Assembly: GCA_028583685.1 (NCBI GenBank)
Contig: JAMXIF010000048.1
Coordinates: 22,304,299 to 22,368,298 of the forward strand
From: Petaurus breviceps papuanus
Lineage: Eukaryota; Chordata; Mammalia; Diprotodontia; Petauridae
DNA: 64,000 bases
Direction of reading: 5' to 3'
Shown here: in pieces, positions 20,842 to 33,155 of the stretch
Layout: each line of letters opens with the position of its first letter
Numbering within the stretch: the first letter of the stretch is position 1
Position numbers and translations under genes: made by a program
Notes under the pieces: generated by a model
What the model was told of the DNA's origin: nothing
Database searches by the model: none
Seen by the model: only the letters and a program-made list of their open reading frames with translations

Positions 20842-20990
20842 CAGGGGTAGGGAACCTGTGGCTTTGAGGCCACATATGGCCTTCTAGATCTTTAACTGGG
20901 ACCTTTTGACTGAATCCAAATTTTATAGAACAATTATTAAGAATCTGGAAGGTCACATGTGGCCTCAAGGCTGCAGGTTCCCCACCCCTG
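20842..20990. mobile_element. hAT (Charlie-like) miniature element with perfect 8-bp target duplication
   Basis: 149 bases. Terminal inverted repeats caggggtagggaacctg (20842-20858) and caggttccccacccctg (20974-20990) differ at one of 17 bases, and similarity extends inwards through the ggccacatatggcc region. gcctagag occurs at 20834-20841 and 20991-20998. It contains no transposase. Confidence 0.95.
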
Positions 20991-21159
20991 GCCTAGAGAG
21001 AACAACTCTTGGCATGCCATTCATTCATTCACTTCTGAAACAGAGGGGGGGGAGAATATAAGGGGTCATTTCTTGTGGGGAGAGATATGCCCACCAGCTA
21101 CCTCAAAAGTCCTCTAAAAATATGGAGTACACTTGAGAAATATCACATCCTACTGGGAA

Positions 21160-21345
21160 TAATACTAGATGGGGAATAAGATAACCTGAATTGTAACTTT
21201 AGGTTCTATCCATGAATTCCCAGTGCAACCTTGGGATAGCCATTTACTTTTCCCCAAGTTCCTCTTTTGTAATATGAGAGGGTTCACACACATAGCCTCT
21301 AAAGTGCTTTCCTCCTTGTCACTTTCCATGATTCTAAACTCAGCA
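21160..21345 (+). mobile_element. MIR SINE
   Basis: tgcaaccttgggatagccat, aagttcctcttttgtaatatg and gcctctaaagtgctttcctcc. An L2-like tail follows at 21385-21436. Confidence 0.7.
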
Positions 21346-21734
21346 AACATCTTAATTAATAGTTAAGTCTGGTGCTTAATATAGCACATTGTTTATAAGC
21401 ATTTTATAAGTGTTTGTTGAATGAATATTGAATGAAGAAATTAAAACCCTAGCAAGATTACCTGAGAACCACTAGAAAGCATGAATGTAAGCAATGGAGG
21501 CATTGGGAATAAATACAGATGCTGAGGTTATCCCTTTTGTATGTGTGGGGGGGATTATGGGAATTGGAGAGGCAGTCTTGGTCTCTGTCCCACCCAGGAA
21601 ACTGGTCCCTAAACTTCTCTACCAATTAGATTAGGGAAAGATGAGATTAGAAAGAAAGGTAGATCTAGGATGAGATTAAGAACAGGATATGTACCTTCCA
21701 AAATACTCGAAAAGGAAAATGGCTCACAGTAACA

Positions 21735-22110
21735 GTATTATCATGAGGATCACCAACTCTGAAAGACAATTATTCTGATCCAGACAATGATCTAAGGCCC
21801 AATGATCCAAAGGACTCATGATGAAAGATGCTATCCACATCCAGAGAGAAAACTAATAAACTCTGAATACAGATTAAAGCATACTTATAAAACACTCTTT
21901 ATTTTTGTTTTATTTTACAACATGGCTGATATGGAAATATGATTTATATTTATAATTGATAAAGGCAATTTGCTTGCCTTCTCAAGGATGGGTGGGAGGA
22001 AGGGAGAGAATTTGGAACTTAAATTTTTTTTAAAAGATTATTAAAAATTTTTAAAAACATAAATGGGAAATATTTAATGAAATAAAAATAATTTTTAAAA
22101 ATACTTGTAA
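21735..22110 (+). mobile_element. L1 3' end
   Basis: cccaatgatccaaaggactc, gatgctatccacatccagag, cagattaaagcatacttataa and gagaatttggaacttaaa, ending in A-rich sequence. Confidence 0.88.
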
Positions 22111-22254
22111 AGGACAAGTCTAGAATGAAAATTTTGGAGTAGTACAACATGAAAGAGGAGAAAAATGAAATTGGAAGAAGGGCTATACTGGCTTCTTCAA
22201 ACAAACCCACAAAATTATCTCAGCGTGGCTATTAATTAAGAATCTGTTCCCTCT

Positions 22255-22610
22255 AATAACTTTATTTTAAATTCCATTCTCAATATCAATGCTTCATTGT
22301 TCAAATTTTTTCTTTCATTTAATGGTTGTCAAATTTTTCTCAAGTTCCTATCCATTGATTTACAGATTCACGAGTAATTCCATCAATGATTAAGACAATT
22401 TTATGTATTTTCTGAATCCAGTTTCTTTTATAGATTTACAATTTTTTAAATTCTAAAAAACAGAACAGTAATGAGTTTATTTTTTACAGCAGTCCAAAAA
22501 TGAGTAATAAAAAGCTATGAAGGAAATAACAGAATAAGTTCATTTTCCATTTTAAAAATTCTTTTTGTAATACAATAAAGTATTATATCTCAACACAAAT
22601 AATAACGTAG
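22255..22610. repeat. Unclassified AT-rich interspersed repeat, copy 1
   Basis: gtcaaatttttctcaagttcc, attaagacaattttatgtat and ttttctgaatccagtttcttt recur in diverged form, same order and orientation, at 46205-46520. Family not recognised. Confidence 0.55.
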
Positions 22611-23454
22611 TCATAGAGGGTGCTGATCAATTATCTCATCTCATTTAAAGTAAGTAATAAGATGCTACACCCTGAACTCTCAAGTTAATTTAGGTTAAGT
22701 ATAAAAATTCTTTGAAAGTCACTGGCTAAATTGGAGTAATGTTGCAGAAGAAGTATGGAGTCAATGGCTAGATAGGTGGGCATCTTCTGCCAAGCCCCAG
22801 AGAAGGAATTGCTTGGGGATGGAAAAGACAGTGTCTTGGTTTCTAACTTGGTGTCATACCTCCCCTCCTGGCCAGAAAAGGGCCTCCTGTACTTTGGAGG
22901 ACAAGAAGCTTCTTATCAGGATCCTGGAAGCATCTCTGGGAAGTATACATGGCAGTGTATAAAATGCACAGAGTAGAGAGAAAGACAGATTCAAGGCTCT
23001 ACAAGGAGTCTTGCAGAAAAGTTCTACTGTGTTTAAAGAGAACTTCACTAATATCCCATGAAGGACAAGAAAGGATTTCCAGAAACCAAAATTTAAAATT
23101 TCCAGCTCCCCCTTTGCCACATGCGGTTTCTGAGCTTCAGCCTGCTTTTTCCTGGTCTATGTATTTACTTGTAGTTGAGCAATCACAGTCTTTCTGAGGG
23201 TTGTTTTATCCCAACTATCCCATCATAGTAAATATCATAAACCAATTAAATCTGGCTGATTGGTTGTATCGCTGATATGAGTGCGGGAAGCACACCAGTG
23301 AGGTCTTGTGAGCTATAGCATTGGAAAACCATCACCTCCAACTCTTTAGGGTTGCTCTTAGACCCCTAAGAGGAAGTATAGAAACTGCCTCTGGGGACCC
23401 AGTCTATCAATGTGAGTATGGAATGGCAAGTTAACCCCAGAGCCTGTACCGTAT

Positions 23455-23609
23455 TTTAAAAACAGTGAACAAGCATATATGAAGTGCTTAGTATGTTCCA
23501 GGCAGAAAAAAGCCACATAGCACACTGGCTCTAAGGCTGGCCAGGAAAAATCTGACTTAAAATCCCACCTCTGATATGTGCTGATAGATGACCCAGGGCA
23601 GGTCACTTA
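23455..23609 (+). mobile_element. L2 tail (reverse, to about 23510) followed by a MIR 5' part
   Basis: gaagtgcttagtatgttccagg is a reversed L2 end. From 23512, agccacatagcacactggctc and gacccagggcaggtcactta is a forward MIR cut off abruptly at 23609. Confidence 0.6.
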
Positions 23610-23888
23610 AATACCGGCTCTACCACCTGTATGACCTTCCTGAGCCTCTGCTTCTTCATGGATAAAATGAAGGGGATTCTATTAGACTGATTTCTGAAAT
23701 GGCATCAAAGTTTAAATCCTATGACTTGAAATGAGTAATTCCAGAGTCACTTAATGTTAGAGCTGGAAGGGATCCCTCGATTTAGAATTGGAGTTTCATC
23801 CAGTCTAACTCCTCTTTTTACAAATAAGGAAACTGAGGCTCACAGAGAGGCAAAACAACTTTCCGTAGGTCATATAGGAAGTTAGTTC
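23610..23888 (+). repeat. Duplicated 280-bp block, copy B
   Basis: Aligns with copy A (20496-20778) from ggctctaccacct to gttagt, including taaggaaactgaggctcaca and gaggcaaaacaact. Identity is roughly four bases in five by eye. Confidence 0.8.
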
Positions 23889-24182
23889 TAGGTATACTGA
23901 GAATCTCATTGTTCTAGGTAACTCTCAAAATCTAAATGGTAGAGAAGATGCTTTTAAAGATACATTGGTAGAGCAAATTTCTGGATTAGGAGTTACCTAT
24001 TTCAATGAAATCACAAATCTAGTACCTATCCCTATATTAAAATGAACACACTTAAAAAAAGCCATCATATCATAATTCTAAAAATTCCACAATATTATGA
24101 ATTATGATAGACTCCCCTCACTTCCCAACTCTTCAAATCTTGGTGTGCCTATTGGCTCCTAATGGTCTTGATCTGATACTGT

Positions 24183-24250
24183 AGTCAGGGAAGCCTGATT
24201 GGAGGAGGTGGAATTTGAGTGGGATCTTGAAGGTAGAAAAGAGACAGATG
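24183..24250 (-). mobile_element. L2 3' UTR fragment, reverse
   Basis: agggaagcctgattggagg and gagtgggatcttgaaggtag match the reversed aaggcttcctgtagaaggtgg region of L2. Confidence 0.5.
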
Positions 24251-24429
24251 AAACAGTCTCTCTGGCCCCACAAGTTTCTTACAATCCCCTCTCCTTTTTA
24301 ATAGGCCTGTTCATGATCAACTCCTCAAAGTTCCAGTAGGAATTAACCAATTAAGACAATTAAGCATCACCTCCCTTGGTCTAATTGCAAAGCTGATCTT
24401 TCTGTTCAAGTTCTTCATAGGACTCATGA

Positions 24430-24630
24430 GATTTCAAATCGGAAGGAAGCTTTATCCTTCCTCATCCTCTGTCTAGTTCAATTTATTCATTTTTACAGAT
24501 GAGGAAACTGAGGCTCAGAAAGGGAAAGAGTCTTAACCAAAGTTACGCAGATAGAAGCAGCAGAAGCAGGATTGAAACCACAGACAGTCCTCTGGTCCCA
24601 AATCCACTGTTATTTTCACTAAGCCATTCA
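24430..24630 (-). mobile_element. MIR SINE, reverse
   Basis: tttacagatgaggaaactgagg, ctcagaaagggaaagagtc and cagaagcaggattgaaacc. Confidence 0.8.
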
Positions 24631-26261
24631 AGTGCCTTGGAGAACAACAGATGGACTCTGATCTCTCTCCTCCCCTCCACCTTAAGAACCTCCATCTAGC
24701 TGAGAGTCAAAGTGCCATCTGCCTTCCTGCCAGCAGGCTCTGCTCCAGAAAATCTTCACTGTACCCCCCTTTGCACCCCCAAGTACTCCCACTGGATTCC
24801 CCGCTGAGAGACCAGGAGCTCCAAGTTCTGGGGGCTTGTCTCTTTTTCTAGGAGACACACTCTGATCACACCCATTCCAACTTCAGTCATTTGGCTGGCC
24901 TGGCTTTTGTTATTTCTCAATGTGTGTTTGATAATAATGAGGTTCCAATGAGATACTGATGACACAGCTCACACTGCCTAGGGGCACGAGCCTTTGGAAA
25001 AACTGAGCATGGACTAGGACCATCCCCAAGGAGTGCACTCATTTTTCCATGAATAATGGCTAAATGAATTCTACTTTAGCTATTTTTATTGGATCACATG
25101 AGCCCATCAGATCTCTAGAGGGAAAAGAGATGCTGAAGAAAAGAGCTGGGGTTCAGTTCATTACACTTCTCTCTAGTAACCAGCACATTTATGCAGAAGA
25201 AAGAGTATTGGCTGACTAGAGAAGTAAGAAAATGATTGCAGGGACCTCCAACAGTCTCTGTGCACAAATGATTAAAGACAAAGTTTGTTTTTAATGCAAA
25301 GGATCTTCTTCAAAACCAGATTCCCTGAACAGACTTTAAAAATACATTTATTGATACCTTTTGTCTTTATCTCACAGGCATTTCTGGAAAATAAAAAAAA
25401 TCCGCCCCTTCAAATTGGAACTTCCCTTGTGACAAAGAAAAAAAGATGAAGCCAAACCATGTGATACAGCGACCCTTTAATTCATGGTACACTGGAGGGA
25501 GGTGTATTTCATTGTTCTCAAAAACCTTTATTGGCTACTAAGTTATTAATAACTAGCTAGCTCTCTTTTTAGCGATCTTTTTGTTTGCACAGGTAGAGTC
25601 ACTGGGAATCTTGTTCTCTTGATGTTAATTTATATCACTCCACAAAGTTTCTTTGAATCCTTCATAGTCATCATTCTTACTACACAATAACATTCCATTT
25701 GAATATCACTTTGGACAAATGTTTGAGAAAATCGTCATCATGTGTCAAAGGAAACAACGATGGCTTTGATTTTCTGTCCCAAGAGGAAAGCTCTGAGAAT
25801 CGGATACTGACCTCACCACCCATCTGTCTTCAGCTAACTTTCTTGGCCCTCTGCTCATTCTGCTGTCCACTGGGCTCACCCCCTTGGCCCACCGGAGAAG
25901 AATTTGGTCCTACTTTGTGCCAACCTGGACTCTTTTCCAGTTAGCCAACTCTCCCCTCAAGGCACAAGCACAAGATCAGTTTCCATTTTCCATACAACAA
26001 ATCACTTTCTTTGTCTCATTCAAATGCAGCTCTCAGTTTCTGGGACCAGGATTACACCCTCATCTCTGGACCTTTAGGTCAACTCACCCATATCTTCTCC
26101 GAATTCAGGGCCCTAGACTGCTGTCCATTACAAGCCTTCTTGTGTTGGTCCCTTCCCTTTCTGCACTGACAAGAGTAATGGACATTGAGGGCCTACCCTT
26201 AAGATATAGCCCAGCTTAACATAGAGGATTCCTGAGTTTAGGAAGCCAGATCACAGACCAT

Positions 26262-26525
26262 GGAGAAAGTCAGGAGGTTCAATGGATAGAATGCTAGGTT
26301 TAGAGTGAGGAAGATCTGAGTTCGAATCCAGCTTCAGATACTTACTTAGCTGTGTCATCCTGGGCAAATCACTTAGTCTCTATCTGCTTCAGTTACCTCA
26401 TCTGTAAAATGAGTATAATAACAGCATCTATCTCATAGGGCTGTTGTGTTATGAGATAATATTTGTAAAGTTCTTAACATAGTGCCTGGCATATAGCAGG
26501 TATTTCATAAATGCTTAGCCTCCCT
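26262..26525 (+). mobile_element. Full-length MIR SINE
   Basis: From ttcaatggatagaatgctagg through cagttacctcatctgtaaaat to agcaggtatttcataaatgc. A truncated second copy follows at 26527-26590. Confidence 0.88.
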
Positions 26526-27039
26526 AGGGCTTAGTTCTCTCATATGTAAAGAAGGTGACCAGATTAAATGACCTCTGTAGTAACTACTAATTGAAAATTT
26601 TGCATTCTCAAGGCCCATTCAAGTCTTCCCTTGTGTAGACAAGTTATAGGAAATGCTTTGGCTAAGCCAGAAAAATGCACAGTTGACTGAATTCTTCAAT
26701 AACAAATTCTAAAAGGAGAGAAATTTTCTGATAAAATGGGTGTATTTTCTATGGAAGATTTACAGAGAGCCAATGGCATAGGATGAGGAATGTGGAAGGC
26801 CTGGGATCTGAACTGATGAAGGGAGTACTCATGTGGAGAAAATCATGGATCCATCCAAATACTATCAATATCTGGTCAATGAACTCTCCTTTCTTTTTGT
26901 CCCTCCCACCTGTAAACCAAGAGAATATACTACGAAAAGGCCCTTCCTCAAAGCTGTCCTCATTTCTCTTAACTAGATGCCCTCTTTCTGTTTCTACTAG
27001 AGAACAACACGGTAGTGAAAAAAAAAATCATTATACTGA

Positions 27040-27197
27040 GAATTAACAGCCCTGAGCTCAGGTTCTGGCTTTGCTACTTATCAGCCGTGTGTCTCTGGGC
27101 AAGTTACTCCCCTCTCTCAGTTTCCCCATCATTCCCCAATGAGGAAGTTGGACAAGATCTCTAAGATCTTCCTGCTCTAGCATTCCATGATTCTGAA
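27040..27197 (+). mobile_element. MIR SINE
   Basis: ttctggctttgctacttatc, gtctctgggcaagttactc and gacaagatctctaagatcttc. Confidence 0.82.
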
Positions 27198-28144
27198 TGC
27201 TGCCCATCAATCTTGTGCTGGAAATATCCAGTCCCTCCTGGGCTTAGAAATCTGAATACTAAAGCTAGGAGAAGTCCTGGTCCACTAGGATACTGGTATT
27301 GAAAGCAGGGGTCACACCTCTGAGGGAGCATCATATGAACCCAAGGAGTATAAGATCAATCAGTTGAACAGGGGGATTATGGTTTGGGTGCCATTGCAAC
27401 TGCAAAAGCCAATAATAGGTTTTGTCTTCAATATGGACACATATACTACCCATTATCTCCAATACACTCTCCTTCCACTCTCTTAGCTCCCAATTTCTAT
27501 CCTTCTGAGTCATGTGCCTACCCTTTATGGCAGTTATAATGTAACTCCAACCTGGGCACTCATAGCAGCAGCTGCACAAGTGCTGATGGGAAAATCTCTT
27601 ACCCCAGAAAATAAAAGCTGATGGGGTGTATGATTTAAAAAGTTGGGAGAACATTGTTCTAGGGTAAGAAGCTTAGATAAATGGTGTAGTTTTTTCACTT
27701 ATCCTTGTTTTGTTCCTTGTGTGGTGTGGGAAGAATAATTCCAGAAAGAACACTAGTTAGCTAAATGATGTGGAGGTAGCTTTAACAATATTTGGCTGCA
27801 TCCTCCTTCATTCCAAGGCACCTGCATCATTGCTAATTGAGAGAAAACACTGCCCTTGCTGGGGTCAATGTTCTTTATGCTTTTTGCTCTCAAGGAAAAG
27901 ATGATTTCATTTGTATAAACTAAACATTGCATACAGGGAAAAAATTAAACCCACAACATTCCTTAAGCTGGTTTTTTTCTTCACACATGGCAACTGAGTT
28001 TTCTAGATTTCATTTCTTATAAGCTGTCCTTTGGTTTGTTTGTTCTTACACAGAAGAAGAATTTATCCCCAAAGACATCTTTTCCCCCTTAGACATGGCT
28101 ACCCAGGATAAGAGCTCCATCCATAATTCTCAGAGTTAAGGAAA

Positions 28145-28560
28145 CTATTTTGGAAGGAGCCTTAGAGGTCAAAGCAGCCTCCGTCTCAGAACAGGAGCCA
28201 CCTCCTCAACACTTCTGACAGGTGGCTCTCCAGCCTCTTCTCAGATACTATGGAATCACCAAATTTAAGAGTTGGAATGGGTCCTGGTGGAATCTTGGTT
28301 GGAAGGGAACATCTTCCCGAACCCATTTTTAAACAGATATCCCTTCATATAATATACCTGGCAAGGGGTCATTCAGCCTCTGCTTGAAGACTTCGGGAGA
28401 TGAGGAACTCAGTAACCCATTCTACTTTGAGATCCAATTTTAATAGTGAACATGTTTTCTCTTATATTGAACTGAAATCACCTGCTCTGCAACTCTTACC
28501 ATTGTCATTAGTTGTACCCTCTGGGGTCAAGCAGAACACATCTAATTCCTTTACTCTAGG
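28145..28560 (-). mobile_element. CR1/L3 3' end, reverse
   Basis: gtcattcagcctctgcttgaag, aactcttaccattgtcattag and taccctctggggtcaagcag are the reversed CR1/L3 blocks. Confidence 0.78.
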
Positions 28561-28789
28561 ACAGAGCTATACAATACACAGCAAGCGGCCTGCCAAAGGA
28601 TTTCTGGTGGCTGGTGAAAAATGTAGTGTTGCTACTGCACACTCTCCTGTCTGTCACATGACCTGCCATTGTCAGTCTGTCTCTAGTCTAACCAGTCTGC
28701 CACCTAAGAACTTTAACCTATTTTAATTCTGGCCCCTACCTACTCCCAAATTGTGTAGGTCTGCTCTACAACAATTCTTTTGCTATTTT

Positions 28790-29215
28790 AAAGAATACCA
28801 ACATTTCAAAGATGAAAGGTACCTTAGAAGCCACTTAGTTCAACCCCTCTCTACAACAGATATTTCCTCTGCCTTGTTCCTGTGGTATGCTTAAACATCA
28901 CCAGAGATTGAAAAGTTACCATGTCATGAGGTAACCTGGTCCAGTGATGGGGAGCTCACTCCCACTTTAAGGCAATCAGCCTATTTCACTTTGAGCCATC
29001 TTTGGTTATTAGGGACAACTTTCTTACACAGAAGAGAAGTAGAATCTGCCTCTCCAAAATTTCCCCTCTTTGTTGAGACTCATTTTTCCCTTTGGGATCA
29101 AGGAGAGAAAAAGTCTATTTCCTCCTCCCCCATCATAGACCTTCAAACGTTTGAAGGCTCTGAGATTTACTGTCTCTCTAAGTCTCTTCCCAAGCTGTTC
29201 GCTACATATCTGGTT
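28790..29215 (-). mobile_element. Second CR1/L3 3' end, reverse
   Basis: ggtaccttagaagccacttag, gatggggagctcactcccac, gtagaatctgcctctccaaa and ccttcaaacgtttgaaggc. About 230 unplaced bases separate it from the previous copy. Confidence 0.78.
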
Positions 29216-29431
29216 TAAAACAGCTGGGACTGAGAGGAGCAACAAATACAAAGGGTCACTCACATAACTGGGTTTTAGGGATAAGAGCTTGCACTTGAAC
29301 CTCAAATCCAGGGCAGCTGCCATGGTTTCTGGAGACCAGTGAAAGAATGCAAAGCTATTCTGCCCTTTATTTTTAGACCTTGGAGAGTCATTTGCTAGGG
29401 TATAATGAGTGACCCTTATGAGACGGGGCAA

Positions 29432-29722
29432 ATAAGGCAGTAAAGTGGAAAGGGTCCTTAATCAGAGGATCTTGGATCTTAGATCCTGGCTGTGATAGTT
29501 TTGTGACTTTGGGGAAAGTCATCTAGCCTAATGAAGTATGGTACTGGTGAATCAGCACTAAATTCAGAGTCCAAAAGACCTGGTTCAAACCTTAGCTCAG
29601 CCACCTAATACCTGTGTAACCTTGAACAAGTCTCTTTCCGTTTCTGGGAACCAGTTGTCTTTAGTAGTAAAATAAGGAAGGGGGAATTTGACTAGATGAT
29701 CCATAGCACCTAAAATCTATAG
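29432..29722 (+). mobile_element. Two MIR copies in a row (first truncated)
   Basis: 29432-29532 stops after gggaaagtcatctagcc; 29533-29722 is a longer copy with gaacaagtctctttccgtttc and gaatttgactagatgatcca. Confidence 0.7.
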
Positions 29723-30304
29723 TTAGGTCTATTTGACTCAGAAGGAAGAGTGGATTTGTTGAAAGGAGAAGAAACCTATACAAAGTTCATCATGTAGGGC
29801 AAAGTGCTGAATTGTAACTGTGAGGGTAACCTGTGTGGTGGGTTGAATTTTTCTGCCTTTTGAGGAGATAGAAATAAGAATGCAGCTTGTAACTTTTTGA
29901 ATTTTCTTGTTTTCCCCCTGGTTCAGAGGCAAGTAAAGTTAGATGTCCAGTGTAACTCTCTTTATACTGCTCCCTCCCCTGGGGGCCGGGGAGAAGGAGA
30001 GAATGAGTGGTCACTTCAGTGGCTTAGGCTGACTCCTAGAGCCAAGACAATACGAAAAGAACTGAAGAAACAGAGCAGGAAGAGCCTGAGCATGGGGAGG
30101 TCCAGAAGGAGGTGAAGAATGGGAGGCATGGTCCCCCTCCCTCTGTGAGCTTGTCTTGAGCCCACACACCGGCTCCACCAGTGATGAAGATGAAGTGACA
30201 AGTGAAGGAGGGGTCTTGGGTAATGATCCAGCCGTGCTGGGAAGACATGGGTGTAAAGGCCCTTCTCACCTCCCACGCATATTGCTGTAAGAGGAAGAGG
30301 CAGC

Positions 30305-30790
30305 CTACTGTGTGCTAAGCACTTTACATATATTATCTCATTGATAATAGGTGGTTGGTGGGTCTCCCTGCCACAAGTATCTCCCCACTCAAGTCCGTTC
30401 TCTCCTCAGCTGTCAAAGCCCTAGTCTGATCATGTCACCTTCCTCTACTCAACAAATTTCAGAGGCTCCTTATCACCTCCAGGATCAAATACAAAATCCT
30501 CCATTTCACCTTCAAAGTCCTTCATGACTTGCCCCAACCGTCCCAGTCTTCTTACACCTCACAACCTCCCCACATTGTTTGACCCAGTGACAATGGCTTC
30601 CTCACGTGAGACACTCCATCTCCCAATGCAGGGCACTTTCACTGGCTGTCCCCCATGCCTGGAACACTCTTCTCCCTCCTCATCTCTGCCTCCTGGCTCT
30701 CTTGGCTACCTTCAAGTTCCAGTTAAAATTCTACCCTCTATAGGAAGCCTTTCCCAATCTCTCTAGGGGCTACTTGCTCTCTCCCATGAA
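30305..30790 (+). mobile_element. L2 3' UTR (from about 30350), preceded by a reversed MIR stub
   Basis: 30305-30345 is a reversed MIR end (gtgctaagcactttacatat). Then gatcatgtcaccttcctctac, ccaggatcaaatacaaaatcc, cactggctgtcccccatgcc and aattctaccctctataggaag follow the L2 3' region closely. Confidence 0.88.
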
Positions 30791-31107
30791 ACAGCTATCC
30801 TGGAGGTCTGATTCTATCACCTCAACTAGGCTCTTACAACTTCTGAGTGGAGCATGCCTATAGATCAGTTTTGGAAAGAGCTGTGGTGACACAGTTATTT
30901 TAATATCTGGATACAGGGGTGTGTAGGAGGCAGCTCAAACAGCTTGCAAGAACGGATTATTAAATTTCATTGTGAGCGTTTACAACTCAGAAATCGGTGA
31001 ATGCTACAAATCAGGGCTTGGTTTATTATTCTGTAGGTTGTCTAAACTTAAGGAAGTAATGGAGAAAACATTAATAATGCAGATTAAACCTTAAAGTGTG
31101 CTGTGCC

Positions 31108-31133
31108 TATGTTTATTATTATTATTATTTGGA
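31108..31133. repeat. Short (TTA)n microsatellite
   Basis: tttattattattattattt between unique flanks. Confidence 0.8.
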
Positions 31134-32009
31134 GAAAGCTGGTAGTTAAACTTTTACCAGAATCTTACTGTGTTTACATCCCCCAAATTTAGCAAAGTCT
31201 AAAAAGGTTGTCCTCAAACAGTAAAATTCATTTTCCTTCTATGCGTGTAATGAGTAAAGAACTGTATCCAGTTGAGCAATGCTTGTATGATTGAATCCAT
31301 TATGCCATACTAATGTGATTTCCTTGAAACTCAGTAGATAGGGAAAAGGGTGGGGTTGTTTTTCCCTGTGGGAAGGAGCTGAATTGAATGTCTGTTAGAT
31401 AAATCCGCACAGAGTAAGCAAACCCCTAGACTAACAAGATGAACACTGACACCCCCCAAAAGGTCAGGGCTCGAGGTTTAGTGGTGACCAGTTCTCTGAG
31501 AACTCTAAAGAAACTATGCACTGCCTGCTACATAAGTAGGTACTTAATAAGCACTGTTGACCTGGCATTTCTGTCAAGTGTCCTCTGGAGTTCTGTGGAA
31601 TGCAGAACCCTTGGGGAGAGTGTGGGGTTACCACTGCCTGTTCCTTCTTGTTGCAAAGGATCTGGCAAGTGGCTGGCGGTCCCCACACGCTCCTCTCCGG
31701 CTAAATGCTTATGTAATAACATGAGGGGCACATCCCAAACTCATTATATAATCTGGAGATGTCCTGATTGGTTGAGTGCGAGTCTGGGACTGTATAATTG
31801 ACCAATGAGCACTCAGTTTCCATGGAGACATGGATGGAATGTGTGATGGTGGTTCTAGGGCCATACCTGCCATTATCAATGGAGTATCCTGTCCTTAAGG
31901 AATAGATGCTCCAAGATAAGTAGATATTTTAATAGACTAAGCTAGATCTAGGAGATTGTAGCAGGAATTTAGAAAGTTTAAGTGCCACTCAGTCTGGGAT
32001 TACCAAAGT

Positions 32010-32285
32010 TTCTTTTTTGTTGTTGTTGAGTTGTTTTAGTCATGTCCAACTCTGCGACCCTGGGTTATTTGATTGATTGATTGATTGATTTTTGGCAGAG
32101 ATACTGGAGTTAGTTTGCCATTTTCTTATCCAGCTCACTTTACAGAAGAGAAAACTGAGGCAAACAGGGTTAAGTGACTTGCCCAGGGCCCATGTCTGAG
32201 ATCAGATTTGAATTCAGGAAGATTAGCTTTCCTCATTCTAAGCCCAGGGCTCTACTCATTGCACCACCTAGCTGCTCCTAGGTTT
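32010..32285 (-). mobile_element. CORE-SINE with BovB/RTE-like tail, reverse
   Basis: Left end gttgttgttgagttgttttag and tcatgtccaactctgcgacc is the reversed RTE-like tail; the core ggcaaacagggttaagtgac and the head gcaccacctagctgctcct follow. A (gatt)n run interrupts the tail. Confidence 0.85.
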
Positions 32286-32403
32286 CTTCTGTTCACACAA
32301 AAATCCATTACTCTAGTTTATTAACTTTGAAGATTTATCTTTACTTTCTTTCTAAATGAATACTAGGACCTCACTCTGAAGATCATAAATAAAAGGGGAA
32401 GAG

Positions 32404-32716
32404 GCCGGACATGGTGACACATGCTGGTGGTCTCTGCTGCTGGGGAGGTAGAAGCTGATGGGTTACTTGAGTTCCAGAGTTCTGAGTTGCAGTGGGGTAA
32501 AAAATCAATGATAAAAACAACCAAACGATCAAGTATCTATGCTGTTGAGCAATAATATGGTGAGCCCTGGGGAGCAGAGAGCTACCAGGCTCTCTAAGGA
32601 GAGTTGAACCACCCAAGTCAGAAAAATGGAGCAGGTTAAAGCTTCTGTGATGGTCATTAGTGGCCACTGTGCTTCCACTCTAGGTGAAATAGGAGAAAGA
32701 TTCAGTCTCACAAAAA
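32404..32716 (+). pseudogene. 7SL (SRP) RNA retropseudogene, near full length
   Basis: Follows human 7SL RNA from memory along its whole length: gccggacatggtgacacatgc, ggtagaagctgatgggttac and ttgagttccagagttctgag in the 5' Alu-type domain; aatatggtgagccctgggga, accaggctctctaaggagag, ggagcaggttaaagcttctg and ggtcattagtggccactgtg in the S domain; then gtctca and a short A-run. About 310 bases against a usual 300, with an AT-rich extra stretch near 32500-32540. aaaagggg at 32391-32398 and 32713-32720 may be part of a diverged target duplication. Many substitutions make a working SRP RNA unlikely. Confidence 0.9.
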
Positions 32717-33155
32717 GGGGTAGGTGGAGGAAGTGGGTGTCAAAATTTGGTGTTCAGTTATAGTGACAATGTCAGAAGAAGGGGGGCAGATAACTAAGAG
32801 TCAAGGATGTAAGATTGTCTGGGATATTGTAGTAGAGATTCCTTTTTAAGTATGCATAATATTTCTGGAGTTCCTTCTAATGTTTCAATTCTATGTTCTC
32901 TATACCGGAACCCAGCTGGCTCAAAGAAAAGGAAAGCCATAAGACTCAATCTCTGAGATTGAGAACTTCAGTGATCAAAGAAGATGTAGAAAATGACAAT
33001 GGAAAGTCCTTGTGACTCAAGGCAAGTATCTTCTGGACCCCCTCCAACTGGAAGCCACTACCCTGGAAAGCTAATAATGCTTAGGAATGCCCAATGCCCA
33101 GAATTGCATCCCTCATAAGGCTTGGCTAAAAAGTATTATGTTTGATGATGCTTTT

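Noticed and set aside
25699-26219. Two overlapping plus-strand frames of 81 and 111 codons
   Set aside because: No recognised domain, no splice or promoter context, and no match to ANGPTL2, the gene expected opposite RALGPS1.
28350-28372. Short resemblance of atatacctggcaaggggtcat to the start of U1 snRNA
   Set aside because: The match stops after about 20 bases and the sequence is the reversed CR1/L3 3' end.
29024-29431. 135-codon minus-strand frame
   Set aside because: It largely overlaps the reversed CR1/L3 3' end at 28790-29215, which is non-coding.
30016-30276. Overlapping minus-strand frames (86 and 77 codons) with an acceptor-like ccatgtcttcccag
   Set aside because: The peptide is not recognised, the frames overlap each other, and they do not fit RALGPS1 residues.
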